A stretch of DNA of 64,000 nucleotides from Flavobacterium crassostreae. GTDB taxonomy: Bacteria > Bacteroidota > Bacteroidia > Flavobacteriales > Flavobacteriaceae. The translations under genes and the position numbers were made by a program. Of the stretch, positions 35,724 to 44,297 are shown in pieces. Positions within the stretch are counted from its first letter, which is position 1. Each line of letters opens with the position of its first letter. A model generated the notes under the pieces. It was not told the DNA's origin and ran no database searches. It saw nothing but the letters and a program-made list of their open reading frames with translations. The stretch covers positions 2,232,001 to 2,296,000 of the forward strand of contig NZ_CP017688.1 of the NCBI RefSeq assembly GCF_001831475.1, written 5' to 3'.

Positions 35724-36569
35724 TTATGCGGTTAATTTTTTCATCAAAATTAGATGCTTATCCTGGTTCCATTTCTCTATTGGGGTAATGCGTCCTAAAA
35801 GTCCATGTAGCCTAGTATTATTATAGAAAATCACATATCTTTTTAGTATTAGTTCAATTTCTCCAAAAGTTCTATAATCAACTCTTTGGAACACTTCTTT
35901 TTTTAGTATTCCATGATAGGCTTCAATATGTGCATTTTCTTCTGGTGTTGCTACATGGGTAAATTCTTGCTGAACTCCAATGAGTCCAAGGTATTCCCGA
36001 ACTCTTTTGGCAATAAATTGACTTCCATTATCACTTCTTATCACAACATTTTCAGGGTATTGGTATTCTAAAAATAAATCAGAAAGCAAAGCGATTACTT
36101 TGTTTTGTTTTATAGAAAAAGAGAAAAAATCCTTTAATATTCTGCGAGTATGAACGTCTATTATAGATAGTAAATAAGCGTTTTTACCTACCTTTGGGAT
36201 CCAAACCATCTTAATATCCATTTCTAAACATTCAAAAGGTTTAGTGGTTTTAACTTTTCTATATTTTACAAATTTACGACCAGAACCACTCCTGTTTATT
36301 CGGTTTTCTAGTTTCAACAAACCCTCTTCTCTCATAATTCGATACAACTTTTTAGGATTAATTAAGTACCCCTCTCGTTGTAAATAGGAAGTCATTAAAC
36401 GGTAACCGCAGTCAATAAACTCATTACTTAAAACATCTTTAACAGATTCAACAACAGTATCTTGACTTACATATCCTTGATGTTTATTAAAGGTAAATTC
36501 ACTAGGTTTAATACCTTTCTTACCTGAGCTTGGTCTTCTATAATAACTACTTTGAACCATGCCTACCAT
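35724..36569 (-). CDS. IS3-family transposase OrfB, copy 2
   Basis: Protein identical to the copy at 15466-16311 (281 residues, intact DDE residues), implying very recent transposition. Confidence 0.93.
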   Translation of the reverse strand: MVGMVQSSYYRRPSSGKKGIKPSEFTFNKHQGYVSQDTVVESVKDVLSNEFIDCGYRLMTSYLQREGYLINPKKLYRIMREEGLLKLENRINRSGSGRKFVKYRKVKTTKPFECLEMDIKMVWIPKVGKNAYLLSIIDVHTRRILKDFFSFSIKQNKVIALLSDLFLEYQYPENVVIRSDNGSQFIAKRVREYLGLIGVQQEFTHVATPEENAHIEAYHGILKKEVFQRVDYRTFGEIELILKRYVIFYNNTRLHGLLGRITPIEKWNQDKHLILMKKLTA

Positions 36570-36619
36570 AGCAATAATTTTAGTTTTACTAATCTTATGT
36601 TTACTATAAAAACTATCTA

Positions 36620-36931
36620 CTAAATCTTTCTTGGATCGGATGTCCCAAACTTTTTTTTTAAAAGTTCACGCCCGATTTCTAATTCGATTTCCTTGTTAGC
36701 TAATAATTTGCGTAGAATTCTGTTTTCTTCCTCAGCTTGCTTTAGCTCTTTACTACTAGTGTCATAAGTTACTTTTAAACCTGCTTCTCCCTGCTTCTCG
36801 TGTTTCTTCTTCCAGCTATACAAAGTGCCAGTGCTAAGGCTGTATTTACGGCAGGTTTCAACGGCTCCTAATTCTTCTGAAAAGGATAGGATTTCTAGCT
36901 TTTCTTCTAAACTCCATTTCTTGTATTTCAT
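36620..36931 (-). CDS. IS3-family transposase OrfA, copy 2
   Basis: Protein identical to the copy at 15104-15415; the A-run frameshift site before its stop is preserved. Confidence 0.92.
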   Translation of the reverse strand: MKYKKWSLEEKLEILSFSEELGAVETCRKYSLSTGTLYSWKKKHEKQGEAGLKVTYDTSSKELKQAEEENRILRKLLANKEIELEIGRELLKKKFGTSDPRKI

Positions 36932-37217
36932 ATCTCAAATGTACTATTTGAAATTTAAAATATCACTCCGAACTATTAAGGGGCTAAAATAGGTATTCCG
37001 AAGAATACTATTTATTTGGTGATTTTTACAAAGCAATTAGTTACAAAGACAAAACTAAAAAAGAAAAAATTCTAACTTATTATGGTTCAAATTATGGTTG
37101 TATATCAATAATCTTATTTCCTATTTTTATCCTTATTAACTTACTAACGAGATTTGGATTATTTGGAAATAAGATTGTGAAAAATATAAAACCAATAATT
37201 GAAATCTAAAAAGTACT

Positions 37218-37354
37218 ACTGCCAACAGCCGTTTCTCGCAATTGCGAATTTTGTGGTAAGTTCACGTTTTCGTTTCGCAAGAATTTTTATCTTTAACAGA
37301 AAATATAAAGTTCCGAAGTTCGCAACTGACGAGAAGCGGCGGAACGTTGGTGGC
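37218..37354 (+). other. attC 37
   Basis: R'' ACTGCCAAC 37218-37226, R' GTTGGTGGC 37346-37354. Arms GCCGTTTCTCGCAATTGCG / CGCAACTGACGAGAAGCGGC; centre GTGGTAAGTTCACG. Confidence 0.9.
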
Positions 37355-37756
37355 AAGCTCAAAACAGAAGAAACTCAAACGATTGAAAAACAGTAATTTA
37401 AATTAAATTTTACATTCAAAATGTGACTTTCAGTTATGAAGCTTTGAAATTAAAAATATTAAAATAGATGTTTATCTATAGAGATTTGAGAAGCGAAACT
37501 TGACAAACAAACTGAAGAAAAAAGCTGAATAAACGAAACTTGAAAAGCAAAACTTGAGAAACAAAACTGACGAAAAAGCTGAATAAATGAAACTTGAAAA
37601 GTATAAACGTAAAAATTGGAATGAATAAAGAGCCAGCCACCAACACACGTCTGCAACAATTTGCGAATTTATTGGAATTAGCGTTTTTTATCATATCTTC
37701 GTTCAGCCGAAAATACTCGTCTTCGTAAATCGCAAACTGCGCGGGGCGCGAGAACG
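37347..37756 (+). mobile_element. ORF-less cassette family C, copy 1
   Basis: About 410 bp: TTGGTGGCAAGCTC start, AAAACAG(AAG)AAACTCAAA segments, then a low-complexity run of GAAACTTGA(GA)AAG(C) motifs (about 37490-37600), ending GAGCCAGCCACCAAC. No gene supported; reverse-strand frames through the repeats look non-coding. Confidence 0.7.
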
Positions 37757-37764
37757 CTGTAACC
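37636..37764 (+). other. attC 38 with mutated crossover (GCT for GTT)
   Basis: R'' GCCACCAAC 37636-37644; the R' reads GCTGTAACC 37756-37764 where R'' of the next cassette (GGTTACAAC) predicts GTTGTAACC. Arms CGTCTGCAACAATTTGCG / CGCAAACTGCGCGGGGCGCG pair less well than in other sites. Confidence 0.82.
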
Positions 37765-37786
37765 AATTAAACCGAACCACTAAATA

Positions 37787-38341
37787 ATGATAGATTTTAA
37801 GAAAAACATCCATTCTGAAAGGGTTATTTTAAGACCAATGGAACTGAATGATTTTGAGCAAATGAAAAATTTGACAAAAAATTCACAAATGTGGTATTAT
37901 TTCACATCTGACCTTTCAAATGAAGAAACCTTAAAAAAATGGATTGAAAGTGCTGTAATGGATTTAAAAGAACATAAATCTTTACCATTTACAATCACTA
38001 ACGCAGTAAATAACGAAATTATTGGTACAACTCGAATAGGAAATCTATCCGAAGTAGATAATCGAGTTGAGATTGGTTGGACTTGGATTTCTGAAAAGTA
38101 TCAAGGAACTGGAATTAATGGACACGTGAAAAATTTATTATTTGAGTTTTTATTTAAGGAAACAAAAATTTTGAGAATTGAATTCAAAACTGATGTACTG
38201 AATATTCCTGCAAAAAAAGGAATGGAAAAAGTAGGACTTGTTGAAGAAGGAGTTTTAAGAAGTCATACATTAATGACTAATAATCGTAGACGTGATACTG
38301 TTTATTATAGTATTTTAAGAAATGAATGGAAAAACAAATAA
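37787..38341 (+). CDS. GNAT acetyltransferase, RimJ/RimL-like
   Basis: 184 residues. Opens MIDFKKNIHSERVILRPMEL; the acetyl-CoA site appears as GWTWISEKYQGTGINGHVKN (Q-x-T-G-I-N variant); then KTDVLNIPAKKGMEKVGLVEEGVLRSH, a hallmark of RimL-type enzymes. A second acetyltransferase in this array, not closely similar to the one at 22716. Typical integron cargo; substrate unknown. Confidence 0.88.
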   Translation: MIDFKKNIHSERVILRPMELNDFEQMKNLTKNSQMWYYFTSDLSNEETLKKWIESAVMDLKEHKSLPFTITNAVNNEIIGTTRIGNLSEVDNRVEIGWTWISEKYQGTGINGHVKNLLFEFLFKETKILRIEFKTDVLNIPAKKGMEKVGLVEEGVLRSHTLMTNNRRRDTVYYSILRNEWKNK

Positions 38342-38343
38342 CT

Positions 38344-38400
38344 GGTTACAACACCGTATAAAAATAATTCCGGTTTTAGTGCTTAATCAAAGGGCGTTGC
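38344..38400 (+). other. Truncated attC 39 (left part only)
   Basis: R'' GGTTACAAC 38344-38352 is followed by a left arm ACCGTATAAAAATAATTCCGG, but no complementary right arm or R' follows. The next 100 bp contain a different hairpin. The site is broken, leaving two cassettes joined. Confidence 0.65.
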
Positions 38401-38403
38401 GTG

Positions 38404-38446
38404 TTTGTAATGTCTGATTTTCCGAAGGAAAATCAGACATTACAAA
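38404..38446 (+). terminator. Perfect 20-bp hairpin
   Basis: TTTGTAATGTCTGATTTTCC (38404-38423), loop GAA, then its exact complement (38427-38446). It lies where the right part of attC 39 should be, 58 bp after the GNAT stop. It could be a bidirectional terminator or the end of a lost element; there is no T-run after it. Confidence 0.5.
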
Positions 38447-38517
38447 GCATAGCTCCTTAGATTCACGAGAATTCAAGAATCTAACGTAATTTTTAACTTA
38501 CATTATTTTATAATTTT

Positions 38518-38769
38518 ATGGCAAACATATTTGAATATTATTTAGTTGACTGGCTCGGAATATCGCTTAGTCTTTTATCAGTTTATCTGTTAGGTAATAA
38601 AAATAAATGGGGATTTATAATTTTTGCTATTTCAAATGTGGTATGGATTTTTCTAGGATTTGTTTTAATGAACAGTTTAGGTACAGCAATTGGAAATGCC
38701 GTATTTCTAGTAATCAATATTCGTGGATACATAAACTGGAAAAATTTACCCGAAGAAAAAAGTTGTTGA
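38518..38769 (+). CDS. PnuC-like small membrane protein
   Basis: 83 residues, about three membrane helices: VDWLGISLSLLSVYLLGNKN, GFIIFAISNVVWIFLGFVLM, and TAIGNAVFLVINIRGYINWK. The N-x-K-W-x-F...N...W and N-x-RGYxNW phrases recall nicotinamide-riboside transporter PnuC fragments and related small 'SemiSWEET-like' proteins. Too short to be a full transporter; may oligomerise. Located after the broken attC, so its cassette start is missing. Confidence 0.6.
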   Translation: MANIFEYYLVDWLGISLSLLSVYLLGNKNKWGFIIFAISNVVWIFLGFVLMNSLGTAIGNAVFLVINIRGYINWKNLPEEKSC

Positions 38770-39089
38770 TTATTAGACATAGCTGATGAATTCGGATTTT
38801 AGCAGAAGATATTCTTTAATGAATTTTAGAATTTCATCTAAAATCTTCTCCAATATTTTGAAATGTAGAAATCTTAAAATAAAAATTGAGTTGAATTTAC
38901 ATTGCCGAAAAAAAGAAACTTTAACTGAACTATTGATGCAAAAAAGTTTTGTCAAAAATTAAATTTAACTTTGATAAAAGTCAAAAAAGAAGCTGTTTTA
39001 AAAGTAGAAAACACTAAAATAAATCTTTGTCTAAATTAAAATACAGACCAAAATTAACACAAACTGACAAGTTTGAGACATATTGCTAC
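38770..39089. other. Non-coding stretch
   Basis: AT-rich sequence between the PnuC-like gene and attC 40 with no supported gene on either strand. The last bases TATTGCTACGCGCTGTAAC resemble the family B end TATTGCTACGCCACATAAC, hinting at a recombined cassette end. Confidence 0.5.
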
Positions 39090-39219
39090 GCGCTGTAACA
39101 CACGTTTCTAAACATTTGCGAATTTAGTGGAATTAGCGTTTTTTATCATATCTTTGTTCAGCCGAAAATACTCGTCTTCGTAAATCGCAAACTGCTGCAA
39201 GCGCGAAAACGTTGGTGGC
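39090..39219 (+). other. attC 40 (weak arms)
   Basis: R'' GCGCTGTAAC 39090-39099, R' GTTGGTGGC 39211-39219. Arms CGTTTCTAAACATTTGCG / CGCAAACTGCTGCAAGCG pair only near the centre. No cassette start matching R'' (GTTACAGCG) exists upstream. Confidence 0.78.
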
Positions 39220-39598
39220 AAACTCAAAACAGAAAAACTCAAAATACTGAAAAACAGTAATTTAAATTAAATTTTACATTCAAAATGTGACTTTGAATTG
39301 CGAAGCTGTGAAATTTGAAAAAATATTAAAGTTGATGTTTATCTGTAGAAACTTGACAAACAAACTTGAGAAAAGAAACTTGAGAAAAGAAACTTGAAAA
39401 GCGAAACTTGAAAAGCGAAACTTGAAAAGCGAAACTTGAAAAGTATAAACGTAAAAATTAGAATGAATAAAGAGCCAGCCACCAACACACGTCTTGCACC
39501 ATTTGCGAATTTAGTGGAATTAGCGTTTTTTATCGTATTTTCGTTCAGCCGAAAATACTCGTCTTCTTAAGTCGCAAACGGCGCAAGGCGCGAGAACG
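39212..39598 (+). mobile_element. ORF-less cassette family C, copy 2
   Basis: 387 bp, same start (TTGGTGGCAA), same end (GAGCCAGCCACCAAC) and the same GAAACTTGAAAAGC repeats as copy 1, here at least four in tandem (about 39375-39440). No gene supported. Confidence 0.72.
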
Positions 39599-39606
39599 TT
39601 AGCACC
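39478..39606 (+). other. attC 41
   Basis: R'' GCCACCAAC 39478-39486, R' GTTAGCACC 39598-39606. Arms CGTCTTGCACCATTTGCG / CGCAAACGGCGCAAGGCG. Confidence 0.88.
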
Positions 39607-39625
39607 AATTTTAGAAAACCGAAAA

Positions 39626-41134
39626 ATGACGAAAATAACAACACTTTTTTTAATATTTTTTATTTCATTTTGCACATTCGGACAATCAATTGATGAGCGG
39701 TTTACCCAGAAGAAAATGAAACAAGATTTTGAAATTTTTAAACAAATATCAAAGCAAACAAATTCAGGGCTTTATAAATACCGAACCAAACAACAGATTG
39801 ATAGTATTTATAATTGGGGAAATCTTCAAATTGAAAAGTTAATAACTTACAGAGATTTTTATAATCTAATTTGCACAATTTCAAATTTTGAAGGAAGTGT
39901 ACACAATAATGTTTCTTTGCCTAAAAAATATGCCGAAAATTTGAAAAATGAAATTTACGGCTATTTTCCATATCCTATTAAATGGATTGATGACAAGTGG
40001 CTTATAAATATTGATAGTGAACAAATTCCTTTGGGTGCAGAAATTATTGAACTAAACGACACAAAAATAGAAAAAATTATTCCTGAACTTTATAAATATT
40101 ATTCGACCGATGGAAATAATCTAACAGGTAAAAGAATAGGTTTAATGACTAGTTTTTCAAAGTATTACAGACTTCATTTTGGCTTAACTCAAAACTTCAA
40201 AATAAATTATGTAAATCCAATTTCAAAACAGTTAGAAACAAAAAATGTAGAAGGTGTTGATTACAAAACATATATAGAAAACTTTCGTAAAATGCATTCA
40301 ATGTCTGTTGACCAATATTATTATGCAGATTTAAAAGAAAATCAAAAGTATAAATACAAACAGTTGGATTCAATTACTGGAATTCTAACTATTCAAACTT
40401 TCGATATGGGAAATGAAACAACAAAAGAACATTTAAAATACAATCAATTTTTAGACAGTATTTTTGCAGATATTAAAACAGAAGGATTGAAAAACTTAAT
40501 CGTTGATGTTCGTAACAATGGTGGCGGAACAGACCCAAATGATTTGATAACATATTCATATTTAACAAATAGAAAATTTCAAGAAAATATTCAAGCGTGG
40601 ATAAGCTTTAACAAAATTCCAATGTTAAAATACATCGACCATAAAGTTCCGAGTTTTATAAGACCTTTATTCATTGGTAAATTTAATAAAGAATTTCAAC
40701 AAATTTTCCCACAAGAAAAAAATGGTAAGTTTTATCAAGATGAAAATTCGGACGACCATAAAATTAGAACCCCAAATCAAAATGCCTTTACAGGCAATGT
40801 TTATCTTTTAACAAGTCCAAGAATTGCATCAGCAGGAAGTCTTTTTGCAGCAATGCTAGCGGGTAATGAAAATACAACAACAATTGGAGAAGAAACAATG
40901 GGAGGTTATTACGGACACAACGGACATACATCATTAGAATATAAATTACCAAAATCAAAAATCATTATACAATTTTCAGTAGTAAATTTAGAACAAGATG
41001 TTCCGAAAAAAGAAAATCAAAAATACAACAGAGGTATTATTCCAGATTATAATATTACTCAAACTTTTAGTGACTTCCTAAATAATACAGACACGCAAAT
41101 TAATTTTACTTTGAAACTAATTAAGAAAAAATAA
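39626..41134 (+). CDS. Secreted S41-family serine peptidase
   Basis: 502 residues with a signal peptide (MTKITTLFLIFFISFCTFGQ). A divergent middle region (PDZ-like, about 95-180: IDSEQIPLGAEIIELNDTKI) precedes the S41 catalytic core: LIVDVRNNGGGTDPN, then SPRIASAGSLFAAML with Ser402 as likely nucleophile, and TIGEETMGGYYGHNG. Members cleave unfolded periplasmic proteins at C-termini. An unusually large and complete enzyme for a cassette; alone in cassette 42. Confidence 0.87.
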   Translation: MTKITTLFLIFFISFCTFGQSIDERFTQKKMKQDFEIFKQISKQTNSGLYKYRTKQQIDSIYNWGNLQIEKLITYRDFYNLICTISNFEGSVHNNVSLPKKYAENLKNEIYGYFPYPIKWIDDKWLINIDSEQIPLGAEIIELNDTKIEKIIPELYKYYSTDGNNLTGKRIGLMTSFSKYYRLHFGLTQNFKINYVNPISKQLETKNVEGVDYKTYIENFRKMHSMSVDQYYYADLKENQKYKYKQLDSITGILTIQTFDMGNETTKEHLKYNQFLDSIFADIKTEGLKNLIVDVRNNGGGTDPNDLITYSYLTNRKFQENIQAWISFNKIPMLKYIDHKVPSFIRPLFIGKFNKEFQQIFPQEKNGKFYQDENSDDHKIRTPNQNAFTGNVYLLTSPRIASAGSLFAAMLAGNENTTTIGEETMGGYYGHNGHTSLEYKLPKSKIIIQFSVVNLEQDVPKKENQKYNRGIIPDYNITQTFSDFLNNTDTQINFTLKLIKKK

Positions 41135-41139
41135 AAACT

Positions 41140-41275
41140 GGTGCTAACAGCAGTTTGGCAAAATGGCGGGTTCGGTGCTATATTGAACATTTGGTTTTCA
41201 AATAAACATTAGTGCTAAAATGAAAGTAAGTGCTTCTAAATCCGCCACTTCGCCAAGCAGCGAAACGTTGCAAGA
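41140..41275 (+). other. attC 42
   Basis: R'' GGTGCTAAC 41140-41148, R' GTTGCAAGA 41267-41275. Arms GCAGTTTGGCAAAATGGCGG / CCGCCACTTCGCCAAGCAGC. Confidence 0.9.
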
Positions 41276-41320
41276 AACCTTATGACAACAAAACGTAAAA
41301 TTAATAACAAAAAAACAATT

Positions 41321-41953
41321 ATGAAAAAAACAATTATTTTGACTATCATTATTTTATTTTCAATCAATTTGCATTCACAGAATGTTAAAGCCACATTAGA
41401 AATGAAAAATAATATTACACAAACAGGTTATGTTAGTTTAGTAAGTATGTTTGATAAAACAGTTTTATTTAAAAAAAATGAAGATTCAAAAAAGGAAAAA
41501 ATAAATTCCGAAGATGTTTTGAAAATTATATATGAAATTGATGGAACAAAAATAACTGCTGAGAAAAAAAATATAATTGATTTGAAAAAAAATGGCGAAA
41601 AGAAAATTATTACAAAACTGCATTGGTTATATAAAGTTTATGATAAAGGATTGGTTGTATATACAACTTCTTTATCTTGGGGTGATGTAAATAAACATGT
41701 TGGATACATAAATGAAACTGACCAGTTTTTTTATTTAAGTAAAAAAGATAGTGATGAAATTTTTTACATATATTACAAATCGGGTATGCAAAGTATTAGT
41801 TTGACAAGTTTAGAAGGATATATTAATAAAGTATCAAAATATTTATTTAATGAAAGTTGTAACTCATTTTGTCAAAATATTGAAAAAAATGATTTTAAAA
41901 GAAAAAATGCAATTTTTGAAATTGTAAAAATATACGAAGAAAGTTGTAAATAG
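41321..41953 (+). CDS. Secreted hypothetical protein, copy 1 of a duplicated cassette
   Basis: 210 residues from ATG 41321 with a signal peptide (MKKTIILTIIILFSINLHSQ); the in-frame ATG at 41282 would add 13 lysine-rich residues before it. Beta-rich (TLEMKNNITQTGYVSLVSMF; KLHWLYKVYDKGLVVYTTSL). No family is recognised. It differs by one residue (NIEKNDF against NIKKNDF) from 49975-50607. Confidence 0.75.
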   Translation: MKKTIILTIIILFSINLHSQNVKATLEMKNNITQTGYVSLVSMFDKTVLFKKNEDSKKEKINSEDVLKIIYEIDGTKITAEKKNIIDLKKNGEKKIITKLHWLYKVYDKGLVVYTTSLSWGDVNKHVGYINETDQFFYLSKKDSDEIFYIYYKSGMQSISLTSLEGYINKVSKYLFNESCNSFCQNIEKNDFKRKNAIFEIVKIYEESCK

Positions 41954-41960
41954 AAAGGCT

Positions 41961-42098
41961 TCTTGCAACAGCAGTTTGCAGAAATGGCGGGTTTTGGGCT
42001 TAATTTAAAGTTGGTTTTATAATTGCAAAATCAATGTTTAACCGAAAGTTTAGGCTTACTTAATCCGCCACTTCTGCAAGCTGCAAAACGTTGTAGGC
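41961..42098 (+). other. attC 43
   Basis: R'' TTCTTGCAAC 41961-41970, R' GTTGTAGGC 42090-42098. Arms GCAGTTTGCAGAAATGGCGG / CCGCCACTTCTGCAAGCTGC; centre GGCTTAATTTAAAG. Confidence 0.9.
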
Positions 42099-42699
42099 AA
42101 GTTGCGCCCAAATCGCACATAATTAACCTTTTAATTAAGAAAAAACTGTTTATAATTTTAAAGTTTAGAGTTCTTAATTCCTAAAAAAGCGTATAAAAAT
42201 GGATTCTTAAAATCCAAAAAAAAGGTTCTGTTGTAGTATTGCTTAAAAACAGAAAATAATCCAAAACAAAATAATGACATAAACAGCTTGATTTGCGGTT
42301 TACAGAGTGATTTTTAAAACAAGAAAATCCCAAATTTGAAACGCAAACGGCATTTTACCAGCTTGACGGAAAGATTAAATGAGTATAATTTGTTCCTTAC
42401 AAAGTGATTATTCAAATAAGAAAAACCTCGGATTTAAATCTTAAAAAAAAATCAACAACGAAAATTAAAAAACTGAAATAGAGTAATTTGCTCTTTAAAT
42501 AGTGAGAATCTAAATAAAAAAATATCGAATTTAAAACCAAAAAATGTTAGCGTTTTTAGGTTTGGGAAGAAAACAACCAGCCTACAACAATCGTCTTAAC
42601 TAATTTGCAGATTCTCTGGAATTACCGTTTTTAATTGTATATTCGTTTCGAAGAAAAACACCCGTATCCAAAGCCTGCAAACTAGTTAAGGCGGGAACG
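42091..42699 (+). mobile_element. ORF-less cassette family A, copy 10 (R-box variant GTTGTAGGC)
   Basis: 609 bp, shortened in the first third (TTCTGTTGTAGTATTGC replaces the usual TTGTTGTTTAAAGAGTATT). Repeat units present; no gene. Confidence 0.85.
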
Positions 42700-42707
42700 T
42701 TAACTGT
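42580..42707 (+). other. attC 44
   Basis: R'' GCCTACAAC 42580-42588, R' GTTAACTGT 42699-42707. Alpha arms; centre CTGGAATTACCG. Confidence 0.92.
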
Positions 42708-42732
42708 TATCTTACAAAAAAAAAGTTCCGCT

Positions 42733-43380
42733 ATGAAACGATATTTAACCTTACTTCTATTCTTATTGACTCTCAATTTATTTTCACAGACTGAAAATAA
42801 AATCTTTATGGGTGCTGAAACAGGAATTAATATAAATCAATCGGACTATGTTAATGACACTCAAAATATCACGATGCAAATAGGAATTTTAGGCGAATAT
42901 CTTTTAAATAAAAATTTTAGCATAATGGGAAAATTAAAATATTATGAAAGTACCGTAAAGTTTAATTATTCACGAATTACAGGAACTAATTGGTTGGGGA
43001 ATCAATATCAATTTATTGATGCGGAATATAACGGGAAGATACTAAGTATTCCATTAACTTTAAATTACAATTTTAAAATTCACAATAAGTTATCGGGCAG
43101 TTTAAGAATTGGACCTTCGTTAAATTATGAATTATCAAGTAATTACAATTATCCAACAGAAGTGAATAAAGATTATAGTACAACTTTTATAGGATTAAAC
43201 GGTGGTTTTAACCTCAATTATGACATTGGGAAATCTATCATTTTTTTTGGATTTGAACCATATTTTGGAGCAAAAAGAGGTTCAACTTCAGGAACAGATT
43301 TTAACGCAGTTATGCAAACTCAAAACTATAAAATGGAAAATATTCTATTAAATATTGGAATAAAATATAAACTCAAATAA
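42733..43380 (+). CDS. Outer-membrane beta-barrel protein
   Basis: 215 residues with a signal peptide (MKRYLTLLLFLLTLNLFSQ). Alternating amphipathic strands (FMGAETGININQSD; MQIGILGEYLLNKNFSIMGK; LSIPLTLNYNFKIHNKLSGS; LNIGIKYKLK at the C-terminus) fit a PorT/OmpW-sized eight-stranded barrel of the Bacteroidota outer-membrane-beta-barrel group. Cargo or receptor function unknown. Single gene of cassette 45. Confidence 0.8.
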   Translation: MKRYLTLLLFLLTLNLFSQTENKIFMGAETGININQSDYVNDTQNITMQIGILGEYLLNKNFSIMGKLKYYESTVKFNYSRITGTNWLGNQYQFIDAEYNGKILSIPLTLNYNFKIHNKLSGSLRIGPSLNYELSSNYNYPTEVNKDYSTTFIGLNGGFNLNYDIGKSIIFFGFEPYFGAKRGSTSGTDFNAVMQTQNYKMENILLNIGIKYKLK

Positions 43381-43384
43381 AGAC

Positions 43385-43522
43385 AACAGTTAACCGCCGT
43401 TTAGCAATATGGCGGGTTTAGGCTTAATTTAAAGATGGTTTTGTACTTGATAAATTAGTCATTAACCGAAAGTTTAGGCTTCCTTAATCCGCCACATCGC
43501 CAAGCGGCCAAACGTTAGCGGT
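43385..43522 (+). other. attC 45
   Basis: R'' AACAGTTAAC 43385-43394, R' GTTAGCGGT 43514-43522. Arms GCCGTTTAGCAATATGGCGG / CCGCCACATCGCCAAGCGGC; centre GGCTTAATTTAAAG. Confidence 0.9.
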
Positions 43523-43580
43523 AATGCGTAGAAAAATGAGAAAATTCAGCTATTAAAAAGTTAATAATCCAGTTGGAATT

Positions 43581-44147
43581 GTGAAAACATTAATGCAAAA
43601 AAAATTAAGAATATATACTCCAAACAGTTCATTTAAAGTTGATAGACGCTTATTAAGTCTATTGCTTTTATGGACAATTGTGTTTATACTTTATACAGTG
43701 AAATCAAAATTTCCTTCATCTGAAGAGAACTTGGAAACTCTGGGACTTTTCTTTGTAATAATTGCTTTTCTATATTCTCTTTTTTTTATTACAAGTAACT
43801 TTTTTTTACGTGAAACTACAAATGGAAAATTTGAGGGCTATTTAATAATAGATTCTGAAAAAATTATTTGTAATCTTGATGTTTATACACTTTACGAAAT
43901 TGAAAAAATAAGTATTTTAAGTGATTATTTTTACGGAAAATTTAACGGCAACACTATAGCTTGGCAACGCAAAAAATCAAATGGAGTTAAAAATTATATT
44001 GAGATACATAAAAAAGATGGAAAATATAAGAAATACTTTTTCCTTCAAACAAAGACAGAAAATATAGAAATGTTTACAGATGAACTTAGAACTTATTATC
44101 GATTTGGAAAACTAGGAGAACAAAATTATAAAAATATAGTAGAATAA
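43581..44147 (+). CDS. Two-helix membrane protein with PH-like C-terminal domain
   Basis: 188 residues from GTG 43581, or 184 from ATG 43593. Two membrane helices (about 24-42 and 53-73) are followed by a beta-rich domain (GYLIIDSEKIICNLDVYTLY; IEKISILSDYFYGKF; YKKYFFLQTKTENIEMF) like the PH-like domains seen behind two helices in many small Bacteroidota proteins. No function assigned. Confidence 0.65.
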   Translation: MKTLMQKKLRIYTPNSSFKVDRRLLSLLLLWTIVFILYTVKSKFPSSEENLETLGLFFVIIAFLYSLFFITSNFFLRETTNGKFEGYLIIDSEKIICNLDVYTLYEIEKISILSDYFYGKFNGNTIAWQRKKSNGVKNYIEIHKKDGKYKKYFFLQTKTENIEMFTDELRTYYRFGKLGEQNYKNIVE

Positions 44148-44153
44148 AGCACT

Positions 44154-44283
44154 ACCGCTAACACACGTCTCAAGCAATTTGCAGATTCTGTGGAATTACC
44201 GTTTTTAATTGTATATTCGTTATGAAGAAAATAATCGCATCTAAAAGCTGCAAACTGCATGAGGCGCGAGGACGTTAGCAAAT
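44154..44283 (+). other. attC 46
   Basis: R'' TACCGCTAAC 44154-44163, R' GTTAGCAAAT 44274-44283. Beta arms, although its cassette is not family B: the arm type is not tied to the cargo. Confidence 0.92.
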
Positions 44284-44297
44284 ATTAAAAATAAACT

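Larger units (their letters stand above)
35674..36991 (-). mobile_element. IS3-family insertion sequence, copy 2
   Basis: 1318 bp, inverted relative to copy 1, with 5-bp duplications GGTAT at 35669-35673 and 36992-36996. Inserted inside a coding sequence. Confidence 0.92.
35332..37209 (+). pseudogene. Cassette gene interrupted by IS3-family copy 2
   Basis: The gene starts at ATG 35332 (MTKVVFKEIEINNWIEYIEL) and runs in frame to 35673. The IS lies at 35674-36991, and after dropping one GGTAT duplication the frame resumes at 36997 (SEEYYLFGDFYKAISYKDKT) to TAA 37209. Rejoined it encodes 184 residues with one membrane helix near the end (CISIILFPIFILINLLT). Contains SWSGESCAADPEKYGVF. No family is recognised. 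It belongs to cassette 37, whose ends GTTGGCAGT/ACTGCCAAC match. Confidence 0.82.

Noticed and set aside
37459..37766. Reverse-strand ORFs across the GAAACTTGA repeats of family C
   Set aside because: Low-complexity repeats give open frames by composition; they run into the attC and no family is recognised.
38773..38955. Reverse-strand 60-codon ORF MTKLFCINSSV..
   Set aside because: No start context, no recognisable family and biased hydrophobic composition; treated as non-coding.
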